DNA of 14,133 nt from Gammaproteobacteria bacterium UBA2810 (lineage in GTDB: Bacteria > Pseudomonadota > Gammaproteobacteria > Enterobacterales > Succinivibrionaceae), in assembly GCA_002351705.1 (NCBI GenBank), contig DEHC01000085.1:1-14133 (forward strand). Direction: 5' to 3'. A program made the position numbers and the translations under genes. Numbering within the stretch: the stretch's first letter is position 1; the number at the start of each line of letters is the position of its first letter. The notes beneath the pieces are model-generated. The model saw only the letters and a list, made by a program, of their open reading frames with translations. It was not told where the DNA came from and made no database searches. This document shows positions 8,401 through 14,133 of the stretch, piece by piece.

Positions 8401-11400
8401 GACCGATGCTCCGGCGTTAATCAGGGCAGGGCTCCCCGTGAAGTCAGGGAGCGCCTTTACCTCAATGTCTGACCCCGCCATGGCCCTCACCAGCTCGCGG
8501 GCACACCCGAGGACCTTTGAGAGATCGGACTTGCAGTCACCGCCCGCAAAGCCCGCGGGCGATGGTGCAAGAAGCCTCATGGCTGAGCCGAGGAGCCCGG
8601 AGGGGACCTTCGCGAAGCTCACGCGGTTCAGGTGGTGGAGGACGTCCTCAGGCGTCCCGTCCTCTGTGTCCTCCGCATCAAGCTCCGGATGGATCCGAAG
8701 GAGCGCCGCGGGCTCAATCCAGGCCTCCGCGCTCTGCCCTGCGCCCTGCTCCTTAAGCTCTGCCTTGAGATCCAGCCCGCGCATGGCAAAGAGGAGCGAA
8801 GGGTCGCTTTCAATGAGCCGTGAGGTCCGCTCAAGGAGCGCAATCTCATGGCGGCACACATCCCTCCCCGAGAAGCGGCAGGAGCAGCTCATGCGGTCAC
8901 TGGTGCTCTCGCCGCACATAAGCGGGATCCCGAGTGACTGCAGCCTCCTCACGAACTCCTCGTCGAGCTTTCCGACCTGGAGCTTTGAGAGCGCGTTCGG
9001 ATCGTTCCTGAGCTCAGTGAGGACCGTCTCCCTCTCATCCGCGGTAAAAGGCTCAAGGCGCAGCACGGCGCGGTCGAACGACGTTGTGCCGTGCCATACC
9101 CTGATCTCGGTCGTGAGGGACTCGCTGCTGAACGACGCCTCGCTGACGCGCGAGGCCTTTGAGTCGCGCATAAAGCCTGTTGCCGCGTCTCCCGCGAGCC
9201 TCACGATGAAGCGGCGCCCGAATTCCTTCCTGATGAAGCTCCCCGTGCTCCCCTGCGGCTCCGCTCTCTTCCCCCGCTTCTTCTCCTCTAGGGCCCCGTC
9301 AAGCTCCTTCAGAGCCTCAGCGTCCGGCTCCTGCAGAGGAGGAAGCGCTCCGCCGAGACCGAGCTTCCGCCTGATGTCGAGGCCCCTCCAGAGGAACATC
9401 AGCGTCGGATCCTTCAAGACCGCGCGCCTCTCGAGCCTTGCGAACACCGGATCATCCTCGTCCGGGCGGTAGTGCCCGTCAAAGTCCATATAGTCATGCG
9501 GATCTGGCCCCAGGACCGGGATGCGCTTTGACCTTGCGAACTCGCCGAAGCTCCTGTCGAGATAGCCCTCCCCGAGGGCCTTTGCAAGGGCCGGGCGCTT
9601 CTCGAAGAACTTCAGGATCTGCTCTTTGTCGTCAGCGTCCAGATCATGCATGCGCATCAGGAGCCGCTTGGGATCCTCCCCTTCCCTCACGGTGCAGCAG
9701 AGGAGCTGCATGTTGGGGATGAACGAGAGGCTCAGTTTGTCCTCATTGACGGGAGCGCGGCCGTTTATGGTTATGCGGCGGCTGTAGCGGGGCCCGGCAT
9801 ACTCAGGCCAGCCCCTGCCCCACCAGGGAGTGCCATCCTCATCATCATGCCCGAAGCGGGAAAAGGTCTTCTGAAGGTAGCGGTCTGCCTTTTTGGGAGG
9901 TGCGATGAGGAACGGCTCATCAGGAGATTTCCCACTGAGCTCCGCGCGGATCTCACCGAGCGGCACGAGGCTGAGCGGGAGGCCGCGCCAGGCGAAAAGG
10001 AGCGCCGGATCCCTCCCGGCCTCCTCCGCGAGCCTCAGCACAACGGCAAGAACCAGAGGATCGGACGAAGCGGAGGCACCCACGTTCTCATTCTTCAGCA
10101 GAAGCTCCCCGCCTGTGAGCGAGGCGCCCATGCCGGAAATCATCTCCGAAAAAGCCTCCGGCATTCTGCCGTCTGCGATCTCCTGAAGGCCTGAGTACCT
10201 CCGGTCAAGCCAGTCCGCAATCGCGAGAGCCTCTTTGCAGGTGAAACGCTTCAGGATGAGGAGGAAGTTCTTCCTTCCGGAATCCGTACGGCAGGCCACC
10301 TTCACCCTGCCCTTCGCGTCCCATGACGGAGCTCCGATGCTCCCCTGTGAGATGAGACCGGCCGCGTCAGCAACCGGAGCGTTATTCACATCCTGGACAA
10401 AGAGCCGGATGAAGCCCTGAGCCTCTTTCCCCGGTGCGCAGACCTCAAGCAGAGAATCGCCGGAGATGTTTTTTCCCTCAAAGAGGCTTCCGTCAGAGAC
10501 ATCGAGTCCGCGCCACCTGAGAAGGAGCAGCGGATCTGCCGAGAGGACCTGCGTTGTCTTTATAAGGGCGGAGAGGATCCTTGCCTTGAACGCTGTCCTG
10601 CGCGCCTCCTCATTGCCTTTATACGAGCCGTCATAAGCCTCCGGAAGGAGCTTAAGTCCGTACCTCCCGAAGAGCCTCTGCAGATCCGCGCTGATGACGC
10701 CGTCCCGGAGCTCCTTAAGGCGCGCGGGGTTCAGATACAGGAGCGCCGCGGCCAGGCTGCGCTCCTTTTCGCTCCAGGGCGCGAACGTGAGAGATACCGC
10801 GGTCTTCTCCCCGAGCTCGTCAGCTGCCTCGCAGAGAAGGCGGCCGTTCTCTGCATCAGGTGTGATGTCACTCACTCTCCCCTCGCGGAGGGCTGCCATG
10901 GCGGCTCCCGCGACATCATCGTAACCCATGAGATCGAAGCTTCCGATCCAGCTCTCCGCCCACGGGGCGCTCCCCGGCAGATCAGGCGCCTCTTCTGCAG
11001 TGTCATCAGGAGCCTTCAGATCGCAGAGCATGCCGCTGCCGGTGGGTTTCCCGGAATAATCGGCGTCATACGGGCCGTAGCGCCTGCTGCTACGGGACCT
11101 CTGATTCGGCAGCCCGGACCCCGTCCTCTGGTGGTAGCCCGCGTAGGCGAGAATGTCAAATCCGCGCCAGTAAAGCATGAGCCTCGGGTATTTCGACATG
11201 GCGGCCGCCGCGCGGAGCGCGAGCGCCTGCGCGGCAGGATCAGAGCTGTCCCTCAAGGTGTCGCCGGTGCTGCTGCCGCTCCCGCCCTGGAGCCGTCCGC
11301 CGCACATCCGGTCAAGCGCGCTTCCAAGATCCGGGGTCAGGAGGTTTTTCGCGAGGCTGACGCACTCCTCCCCCCTGGCCGTGAAATATGAGCCGAGCCG

Positions 11401-12255
11401 GTTTCTGCTCCAGTAGTCGAATGACTCAATGAAGAGCGAGACGGTTCTGCCGGGGCCTTCCGCCTCAGGGAGGACCGCGGTGAGCGTCGTCCCGTCAGAC
11501 TTTGCGTCAGCCTTAAGGTCAGTGAGCTTCCCTGCAAGCGCATCAGCCCTGCCGAGATCCCCCCTGCCGGGGAGCAGCTTCCTGAGCCAGGCAAGCGCCA
11601 GCGGCTCTGATGCCCAGCGGTTCAGCACAGCGTTCCTTCCCTGCGCGCCGCTTCCTTCCTCCTGCGCCGCGGCAGCGGCAGCTGATGCCTCCGGCAGGAT
11701 GATCAAGCGGGCAGGCGCAGTCCCCGATGGCAGCTGCTTTACCGGAAGGCGGGGGATATGCAGCCAGTTGTAAAGGCTGAGGCCGCGCCAGGCGAACATC
11801 AGGGCCGGATCGCAGCTTACGAGCCAGGCGGCGCAGAGAAGCGCCGCCGCGCTGTAAACGGCTTTATTGATGCGAATCAGCTGGCTGGAGGTCGTGAGGT
11901 CGTCACTGTAAGAAAGCTCCGGTGAGAGCCGGCTGTTCACGAGCCTGTCCCAGAGCCCGGCGCTCATCACGCCCTTCTGCAGATCACTCTGCCAGCGCGG
12001 ATCCTGCCGGATAGTCCCCCTGATCCGCATCATGTCACTGGCGCTGTAGCGGTCCGAGCGCAGCTTGGTGCTGGTCTTTTCGCCATGGAAGTACACCGGA
12101 CGGCTGCCGTCTGCCGACACCTCGGTAAAAACGCCTGCGGAGAGGAGTGCGAAGCCTTCCTCAAGCTCCGATGAGCTGAATTTCTCAAGCTTTGCCTGAG
12201 CCCATTTCCGGCTCCACCAGTTGGGAAGCAGGGCCATGTATCCGGTATCTGTCAT
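5407..12255 (-). CDS. Giant SWIM-module array fused to an SNF2-family helicase (2282 residues)
   Basis: The SNF2 motor occupies about residues 1812-2282: LRPYQERGYSWL (1816-1827), Walker A DDMGLGKT (1841-1848), DEAQ box (1936-1939), SGTPVENRL (1964-1972), AIVFTQF (2128-2134), AAGTGLNL (2187-2194), QATDRAYRIGQ (2214-2224). All motifs are intact, so ATP-driven translocation on duplex DNA is expected. Residues about 1650-1770 (LTFDWKATIGG, then LVRFGNEFVY) resemble the SNF2 helicase-associated domain (DUF3670/PF12419). Residues 1-1165 hold six related modules ending DPALMFAWRGLSL (149-161), YPRLMLYWRGFDI (356), DPLLLLRWRGLDV (574), DPALLFAWRGLPL (749), DPTLMFLWRGLDI (949) and DPSLLFAMRGLDL (1151). 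Only the last keeps SWIM zinc ligands C1124, C1126, C1134, H1136. An acidic linker (about 1566-1590) precedes the motor. In actinobacteria a SWIM protein ending DPFLLFxLRG is, from memory, encoded next to an SNF2 gene, so this looks like a fusion plus amplification. ATG at 12255 has a modest AGGCG upstream; M7 (12237) is an alternative start. Function unknown; a defence role is inferred from context only. Confidence 0.85.
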   Translation of the reverse strand: MTDTGYMALLPNWWSRKWAQAKLEKFSSSELEEGFALLSAGVFTEVSADGSRPVYFHGEKTSTKLRSDRYSASDMMRIRGTIRQDPRWQSDLQKGVMSAGLWDRLVNSRLSPELSYSDDLTTSSQLIRINKAVYSAAALLCAAWLVSCDPALMFAWRGLSLYNWLHIPRLPVKQLPSGTAPARLIILPEASAAAAAAQEEGSGAQGRNAVLNRWASEPLALAWLRKLLPGRGDLGRADALAGKLTDLKADAKSDGTTLTAVLPEAEGPGRTVSLFIESFDYWSRNRLGSYFTARGEECVSLAKNLLTPDLGSALDRMCGGRLQGGSGSSTGDTLRDSSDPAAQALALRAAAAMSKYPRLMLYWRGFDILAYAGYHQRTGSGLPNQRSRSSRRYGPYDADYSGKPTGSGMLCDLKAPDDTAEEAPDLPGSAPWAESWIGSFDLMGYDDVAGAAMAALREGRVSDITPDAENGRLLCEAADELGEKTAVSLTFAPWSEKERSLAAALLYLNPARLKELRDGVISADLQRLFGRYGLKLLPEAYDGSYKGNEEARRTAFKARILSALIKTTQVLSADPLLLLRWRGLDVSDGSLFEGKNISGDSLLEVCAPGKEAQGFIRLFVQDVNNAPVADAAGLISQGSIGAPSWDAKGRVKVACRTDSGRKNFLLILKRFTCKEALAIADWLDRRYSGLQEIADGRMPEAFSEMISGMGASLTGGELLLKNENVGASASSDPLVLAVVLRLAEEAGRDPALLFAWRGLPLSLVPLGEIRAELSGKSPDEPFLIAPPKKADRYLQKTFSRFGHDDEDGTPWWGRGWPEYAGPRYSRRITINGRAPVNEDKLSLSFIPNMQLLCCTVREGEDPKRLLMRMHDLDADDKEQILKFFEKRPALAKALGEGYLDRSFGEFARSKRIPVLGPDPHDYMDFDGHYRPDEDDPVFARLERRAVLKDPTLMFLWRGLDIRRKLGLGGALPPLQEPDAEALKELDGALEEKKRGKRAEPQGSTGSFIRKEFGRRFIVRLAGDAATGFMRDSKASRVSEASFSSESLTTEIRVWHGTTSFDRAVLRLEPFTADERETVLTELRNDPNALSKLQVGKLDEEFVRRLQSLGIPLMCGESTSDRMSCSCRFSGRDVCRHEIALLERTSRLIESDPSLLFAMRGLDLKAELKEQGAGQSAEAWIEPAALLRIHPELDAEDTEDGTPEDVLHHLNRVSFAKVPSGLLGSAMRLLAPSPAGFAGGDCKSDLSKVLGCARELVRAMAGSDIEVKALPDFTGSPALINAGASVTDGGSPSPGTVFEVGSGTEDPAAREYLLDKSGVSPVLPETPVPEGLSVLYRGTAFIPHHNLTDFEELHSLPAGCFNGKITAEVLDRAGTAAQAMHALCTVARKLVLAGAVMPCPISDDGGLSVIWIPCILSHEVLTLTARIGMLARKLLLGKALVPGPALGLKAEEMSDAGFGALSLGIFISDLVRKGFLLSIGHAYAARARVYRDTPELALLTMSYWERMEKSSAVIGRIGTSVGQWLAPLFMGLTGMRPVIILGTSFGPDPSVPDAEETLRAGGEQAIAEAEKKDDEDAATDESLEGATVEDDVTAQISLGFIDRSDGSYVSCSGLSGLDAGKRWECRAAAARISALLPEAADIISGKSDHATLSLEALQKALFEILPALELSGALVVLPRSLRRIMRPMAVANMGLAKGYKGGSGLMSLASLLTFDWKATIGGRAISDEQFEELRKHAGHLVRFGNEFVYASASEIDAILRRLRGETQRPSRLRLLEAALSGSFEGNEVFMDDKIRKAVEKELRTPPAKVPDGLKASLRPYQERGYSWLMHNLRARMGSIIADDMGLGKTVQVIAALEALRAAGELEKDPALVTVPASVVINWTRELKRFAPELTVNVYYGTQRSLEPKANVLLTTYGTLRQDIEKLKDKKWRVAIADEAQNIKNTGSQIFQAMCVLKADSAIAMSGTPVENRLADYWAIMEFVNPGLFGTLGSFISDYARPIEQNRDADAVKRLRSVTAPFILRRLKTDKNVIADLPDKISSDRYCELTPEQAAMYQTFVSDGLEGVTETLSQLERSARVLKLILRLKQICDAPELFSKDPKITGPEHSGKAEMLLDLLEELTGNGQKAIVFTQFREMGDLLVSWIGEKLGTVPDFIHGGVSVKKRQEMVDRFQNDPQDRVMVLSLKAAGTGLNLTAATAVIHYDLWWNPAVEDQATDRAYRIGQNKNVMVYRFICAGTFEEKINEIINSKKEIAELTVQKGEKWLGDLSKSELRSFLAMSEG
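8767..11811 (-). repeat. Six degenerate SWIM-type modules (protein-level tandem repeat) in the giant SNF2 gene
   Basis: Signature positions on DNA: 11773-11811, 11152-11190, 10498-10536, 9973-10011, 9373-9411 and 8767-8805. They are spaced by 207, 218, 175, 200 and 202 residues. About 50 residues before each signature there is a second shared element of the form GxLxxxLxxxLxxxG (for example GVISADLQRLFGRYG, GYLDRSFGEFARSK, GKLDEEFVRRLQSLG). Modules 1, 3 and 5 also begin with a W-rich segment (WWSRKW at 13-18, PWAESW at 431-436, WWGRGW at 811-816), as SWIM-family proteins often do. The modules have diverged strongly, so the duplication is old. Confidence 0.75.
8848..8886 (-). other. Single intact SWIM zinc-finger motif of the array
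   Basis: Encodes CSCRFSGRDVCRH (residues 1124-1136), a CxCx7CxH zinc ligand set followed by the helix that leads into the sixth DPxLLF signature. The matching place in the other five modules (about 27 residues before the signature) has no cysteines: for example STGDTLRDSSDP in module 2, NVGASASSDP in module 4 and DYMDFDGHYRPDEDDP in module 5. Confidence 0.8.
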
Positions 12256-12384
12256 GTGCTGCGCCTTATTTCTGAATTCACTCGCTGTATTTTAAGGCAT
12301 AGCGGCACAATTACGTGAAAGGAGGCGTTCCCCGGGCGCCCGCTCCTGCCACGCGGACGCATTCCCCCGAACTCAGAGCCAGCC

Positions 12385-12468
12385 TCACCATGATGTCATG
12401 GAGAGGAAGCTCTGGGGCTCGCTCTCCGGGAGTCCGCAGGGGCTCTTCCCGCCCTTCTGCACCATGTC
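12385..12468 (-). pseudogene. Decayed fragment of an SNF2 gene 3' end
   Basis: Read on the minus strand in one frame it gives VQKGGKSPCGLPESEP then QSFLSMTSW and a stop. This aligns without gaps to the C-terminus of the complete SNF2 protein (VQKGEKWLGDLSKSEL then RSFLAMSEG, stop), with 13 of 25 residues identical. The tail SFLSMTS matches the partial SNF2 gene at 14083-14133 better than the complete one. Upstream in this frame the similarity stops and a TGA comes within about 25 codons, so no functional gene can be made. It is the residue of a deleted or displaced SNF2 copy. Confidence 0.75.
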
Positions 12469-12576
12469 CTTCGCCCATGACCGGATGGCCGCAGCCCGTG
12501 AGGGCTGGGCCTGGCTTCCGATTATCGTCTGCTTTCAAACGCAAATCCGAACGTAAATTATTTTCAGTTGATTTTA

Positions 12577-12591
12577 GTTTGTTTTACAAAC
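12577..12591. promoter_or_regulatory. Perfect inverted repeat and TTTGTTTT motifs upstream of the AlbA_2 gene: possible operator
   Basis: GTTTGT (12577-12582), spacer TTT, ACAAAC (12586-12591) is a perfect 6-bp inverted repeat. The octamer TTTGTTTT inside it (12578-12585) recurs at 12650-12657 and 12661-12668, the last two 11 bp apart, one helical turn, over the -35 and the spacer of the predicted promoter. The downstream protein ends in a winged helix, so autoregulation here is plausible. AT-rich sequence makes chance repeats easier. Confidence 0.4.
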
Positions 12592-12650
12592 ATAATTAAT
12601 AATATTTATCATATTATTTCAGCTGTAAATCAAACAATAAATATTTTCAT

Positions 12651-12677
12651 TTGTTTTTCGTTTGTTTTCGCTATAAT
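12651..12677 (+). promoter_or_regulatory. Sigma70 promoter of the AlbA_2 gene
   Basis: A perfect TATAAT -10 box (12672-12677) with TTGTTT (12651-12656) as -35, spacer 15 nt (short). Transcription would start near 12684, which lies after the in-frame ATGs at 12568 and 12676 and before the ATG at 12712. Confidence 0.6.
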
Positions 12678-12698
12678 GAATCAAAACATAAGGACTCC

Positions 12699-12702
12699 GG
12701 AG
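12699..12702 (+). promoter_or_regulatory. Ribosome binding site that decides the AlbA_2 start
   Basis: GGAG, 9 nt before ATG 12712. The earlier in-frame ATGs have no such site and lie at or before the predicted transcription start. Confidence 0.7.
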
Positions 12703-12711
12703 AGACAGAAA

Positions 12712-13962
12712 ATGAAGGGAAACCGTCAGCTGGAATTCAAGGAGCAGGTAACCGGCAGATTTCTTAAAACCGTCAGCGCCTTCGCAAATTATGACGGAGG
12801 GAAAATCGTGTTCGGAATCGCGGATGACGGCACCATTTCTCCGCTTGAGTCGCCTGAACAGGCAAAACTGGACATTGAGAACATGATCAATGACAGCATC
12901 AGCCCGCAGCCGGACTATTCGCTGTCTGTTACCGACGGCGGCCGCACCGTCACTCTGACAGTCAGTCCCGGAGAGCAGAAACCTTATTTCTGCAAAGGAA
13001 AGGCTTACAGAAGGAATGATACTGCAACCGTGGAGGCAGACCGGCTTGAGCTAAGGAGGCTCATTCTCGCAGGACAGAACCTGAGCTTCGAGGAACTTAA
13101 GGCAGAGAGTCAGGATCTCAGCTTTACGGCACTCGGTGCCGCAATGAGGAAAAGGCCGGGCATTGCGGGGCTTACAGATGATATCTTAAAATCAATTGGC
13201 CTGATTTCACCGAAGTACGGCTTCAACAAAGCTGCCGAGCTGCTCTCGGACTCAAACTCATATCCGGGAATAACAGCGGTCAGGTTCGGCGATACGGAAA
13301 ATACCATCAGGAAACGCCTGACCGCAGAGCATATCTCAGTTATAAGCGAAATCCATGAAATCACTGATCTGTTTGAGACCTTCTATGTCTATGAGGAAAT
13401 AGACGGCACAGTCAGGAAACGTGTCGAGTCAATCCCCCTGGATGCGTTCAGGGAGGCCCTGGCGAATGCAGTTATCCACCGCACATGGGACGTTGCCGTG
13501 GAAACGACAGTCTTCATGTATGACGACCGGATCGTAATCACCTCACCGGGAGGACTTCCCCCGAACCTCTCAAAGGAAGAATTCCTGAGAGGAGGCATTT
13601 CCGTTCCGCGAAACAGAATCCTGGCTGATATTCTCTTCCGGATTGGGATGATTGAGAAACTGGGCACAGGGATCAGGAAGATCAGAAGCCTCTATAAAAA
13701 TAACGAGGCACAGCCGGTCTTTGACGTGATGCAAAACTCGATCAGCGTCACTCTGCCGGTAACAGGCCATGCTGATATGACTGATGATGAAAGATCAGTC
13801 TATTCTGTTCTCTCCAGAACGAATCCGCTGTCAACCAAGGAGATTGCCGGGCTGCTCCCATTCGGAAGATCAAAGGTAATTGTTTTATTAAAGAAACTTG
13901 TGGAAAAGGATATCGCTGTTACCGAAGGAAGCGGCAGGGGGACGAAATACCGGCTCAGATAA
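12712..13962 (+). CDS. AlbA_2 (Schlafen-type) domain regulator with HATPase-like domain and C-terminal winged helix
   Basis: 416 residues from the chosen start. AlbA_2 domain (PF04326-like) at about 4-118: LEFKEQ (7-12), then VSAFANYDGGKIVFGIADDG (21-40), and the ending GKAYRRNDTATVEA (96-109). A HATPase_c_4-like domain of the RecG-related regulator family (COG2865) follows at about 240-350: REALANAVIHRTW (247-259), TSPGGLP (277-283), EKLGTGIRKI (315-324). Residues about 355-416 form a winged helix (LSTKEIAGLLPFGRSKVIVLLKKL, 373-396). Family members are predicted transcriptional regulators. The open frame extends upstream to 12568, but that extension is AT-rich hydrophobic nonsense covering the promoter; M at 12712 has GGAG upstream and places the LEFKE motif at the normal distance from the N-terminus. 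It is divergent from the giant SNF2 gene, convergent with the partial one, and flanked by SNF2 3'-end copies. Target unknown; it may control itself or the SNF2 genes. Confidence 0.85.
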   Translation: MKGNRQLEFKEQVTGRFLKTVSAFANYDGGKIVFGIADDGTISPLESPEQAKLDIENMINDSISPQPDYSLSVTDGGRTVTLTVSPGEQKPYFCKGKAYRRNDTATVEADRLELRRLILAGQNLSFEELKAESQDLSFTALGAAMRKRPGIAGLTDDILKSIGLISPKYGFNKAAELLSDSNSYPGITAVRFGDTENTIRKRLTAEHISVISEIHEITDLFETFYVYEEIDGTVRKRVESIPLDAFREALANAVIHRTWDVAVETTVFMYDDRIVITSPGGLPPNLSKEEFLRGGISVPRNRILADILFRIGMIEKLGTGIRKIRSLYKNNEAQPVFDVMQNSISVTLPVTGHADMTDDERSVYSVLSRTNPLSTKEIAGLLPFGRSKVIVLLKKLVEKDIAVTEGSGRGTKYRLR

Positions 13963-13963
13963 G

Positions 13964-14075
13964 GCCTGCCTCACTGGCATATCACAGTGACCGCACCCCA
14001 CTCACGGCCCAGCATAAGAGCGTAGCGCGTCGTGCCTCAAGTGCCGGGAGGACAGCAGCCCGCCCGGAGGCAGGC
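13964..14075. repeat. Inverted repeats between AlbA_2 and the second SNF2 gene, with a small hairpin
   Basis: GCCTGCCTC (13964-13972) is the exact reverse complement of GAGGCAGGC (14067-14075). Within it, TCACTG (13971-13976) and CAGTGA (13985-13990) form a 6-bp hairpin with an 8-nt loop right after the AlbA_2 stop. No T-run follows, so termination is possible but unproven. I see no gene in 13963-14082. Confidence 0.35.
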
Positions 14076-14082
14076 TGCCCGC

Positions 14083-14133
14083 TCAGCCCGAGGTCATGGA
14101 GAGGAAGCTCCGGAGCTCGCTCTTCGAGAGGTC
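14083..14133 (-). CDS. C-terminus of a second SNF2-family helicase gene (partial, runs off right edge)
   Basis: The minus strand reads DLSKSELRSFLSMTSG and a TGA stop. It matches the end of the complete SNF2 protein (DLSKSELRSFLAMSEG, residues 2267-2282) at 13 of 16 positions, and the DNA is also very similar. Such a match at the exact C-terminus, with a stop one codon-frame apart in the same place, means that a paralogous SNF2 gene lies to the right in the same orientation. Whether it is full length or carries the SWIM array cannot be seen. Confidence 0.8.
   Translation of the reverse strand, partial: DLSKSELRSFLSMTSG

Larger units (their letters stand above)
12256..12711. other. Intergenic region between divergent giant SNF2 and AlbA_2 genes
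   Basis: 456 bases in three parts. 12256-12384 is GC-rich apart from the leader of the SNF2 gene; on the minus strand a -10-like TAAAAT (12289-12294) stands about 34 nt before the SNF2 ATG without a clear -35. 12385-12468 is a decayed copy of an SNF2 3' end. 12541-12711 is strikingly AT-rich (25 G or C in the 120 bases 12541-12660 by my count) and holds the promoter of the AlbA_2 gene. Confidence 0.7.
12395..14133. repeat. Directly oriented copies of the SNF2 3' end flanking the AlbA_2 gene (12395-12435 and 14093-14133)
   Basis: The 41 bases at 12395-12435 and 14093-14133 differ at 6 positions, and the first 18 (GTCATGGAGAGGAAGCTC) are identical. A third copy is the genuine 3' end of the complete SNF2 gene (5417-5457), about 5 differences from the right-edge copy. 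Copies at 12395 and 14093 are in the same orientation and bracket the AlbA_2 gene and its AT-rich promoter. Confidence 0.75.

Noticed and set aside
8234..9472. Long plus-strand open frame of 412 codons opposite the SNF2 gene
   Set aside because: It is serine/arginine/proline-rich without recognisable motifs, no clear ribosome binding site, and fully overlaps well-conserved SWIM modules on the other strand. GC-rich coding sequence produces such antisense frames.
12311..12544. Minus-strand 77-codon frame
   Set aside because: It runs in a different frame from the recognisable SNF2 remnant (12385-12468), lacks a ribosome binding site and has no recognisable sequence.
12568..12711. N-terminal extension of the AlbA_2 protein to the ATG at 12568
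   Set aside because: The extension spans the -35 and the perfect -10 box; a GGAG site and the family N-terminus support ATG 12712.
1..14133. CRISPR arrays, tRNA or rRNA genes, insertion-sequence transposases, integrases
   Set aside because: I looked for regularly spaced short repeats, tRNA-like cloverleaf segments and transposase or recombinase motifs and found none. The only repeats are the SNF2 3' ends, the protein-level modules and short inverted repeats.

Overview
The window looks like part of a bacterial genomic (defence) island. Predicted promoters are sigma70-like (a perfect TATAAT at 12672-12677) and several starts have GGAG-type ribosome binding sites, so the host is bacterial. I cannot name the phylum: the coding sequence is moderately GC-rich with mixed CGC/AGG arginine codons, and nothing recognisable as a taxonomic marker is present. 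The left restriction-modification genes and the 12540-12680 patch are visibly more AT-rich than the giant central gene, which suggests parts of different origin.

Layout: (1) 1-2340, minus strand: a three-gene restriction-modification operon in the order methyltransferase-like subunit without an NPPY motif (1645-2340), Eco57I-type adenine methyltransferase with NPPY (128-1654), then the first 35 codons of a gene starting with a GIY-YIG/T5orf172-like domain (1-107), probably the nuclease-helicase subunit. (2) 2341-2758: a divergent control region. (3) 2759-5308, plus: a single-chain GmrSD-type endonuclease (DUF262, HNH-like DUF1524, C-terminal DUF4268). (4) 5309-5406: a convergent intergenic spacer with two hairpins. 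(5) 5407-12255, minus: a 2282-residue protein with a complete SNF2 helicase at its C-terminus. Its N-terminal half is a tandem array of six related modules of about 200 residues, each ending in a DPxLLFxWRGLDL-like signature. Only the sixth keeps the SWIM zinc ligands CxCx7CxH. (6) 12256-12711: spacer holding a decayed copy of the SNF2 3' end and an AT-rich promoter region. (7) 12712-13962, plus: an AlbA_2 (Schlafen-type) regulator with a HATPase-like domain and a winged helix. (8) 14083-14133, minus: the last 16 codons of a second SNF2 gene, closely related to the first, running off the right edge.

How the genes may work together: the left half is classical and modified-DNA restriction (methylation plus cleavage, and a GmrSD-like enzyme of the type known to cut modified DNA). 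The right half is dominated by the giant SWIM-array/SNF2 protein and what seems to be a tandem paralogue, with an AlbA_2 regulator gene lying between two directly oriented copies of the SNF2 3' end. The most novel items are the amplified and mostly zinc-less SWIM array fused to SNF2, and the triplicated SNF2 3' end. A defence role for the giant protein is inference from neighbours only.
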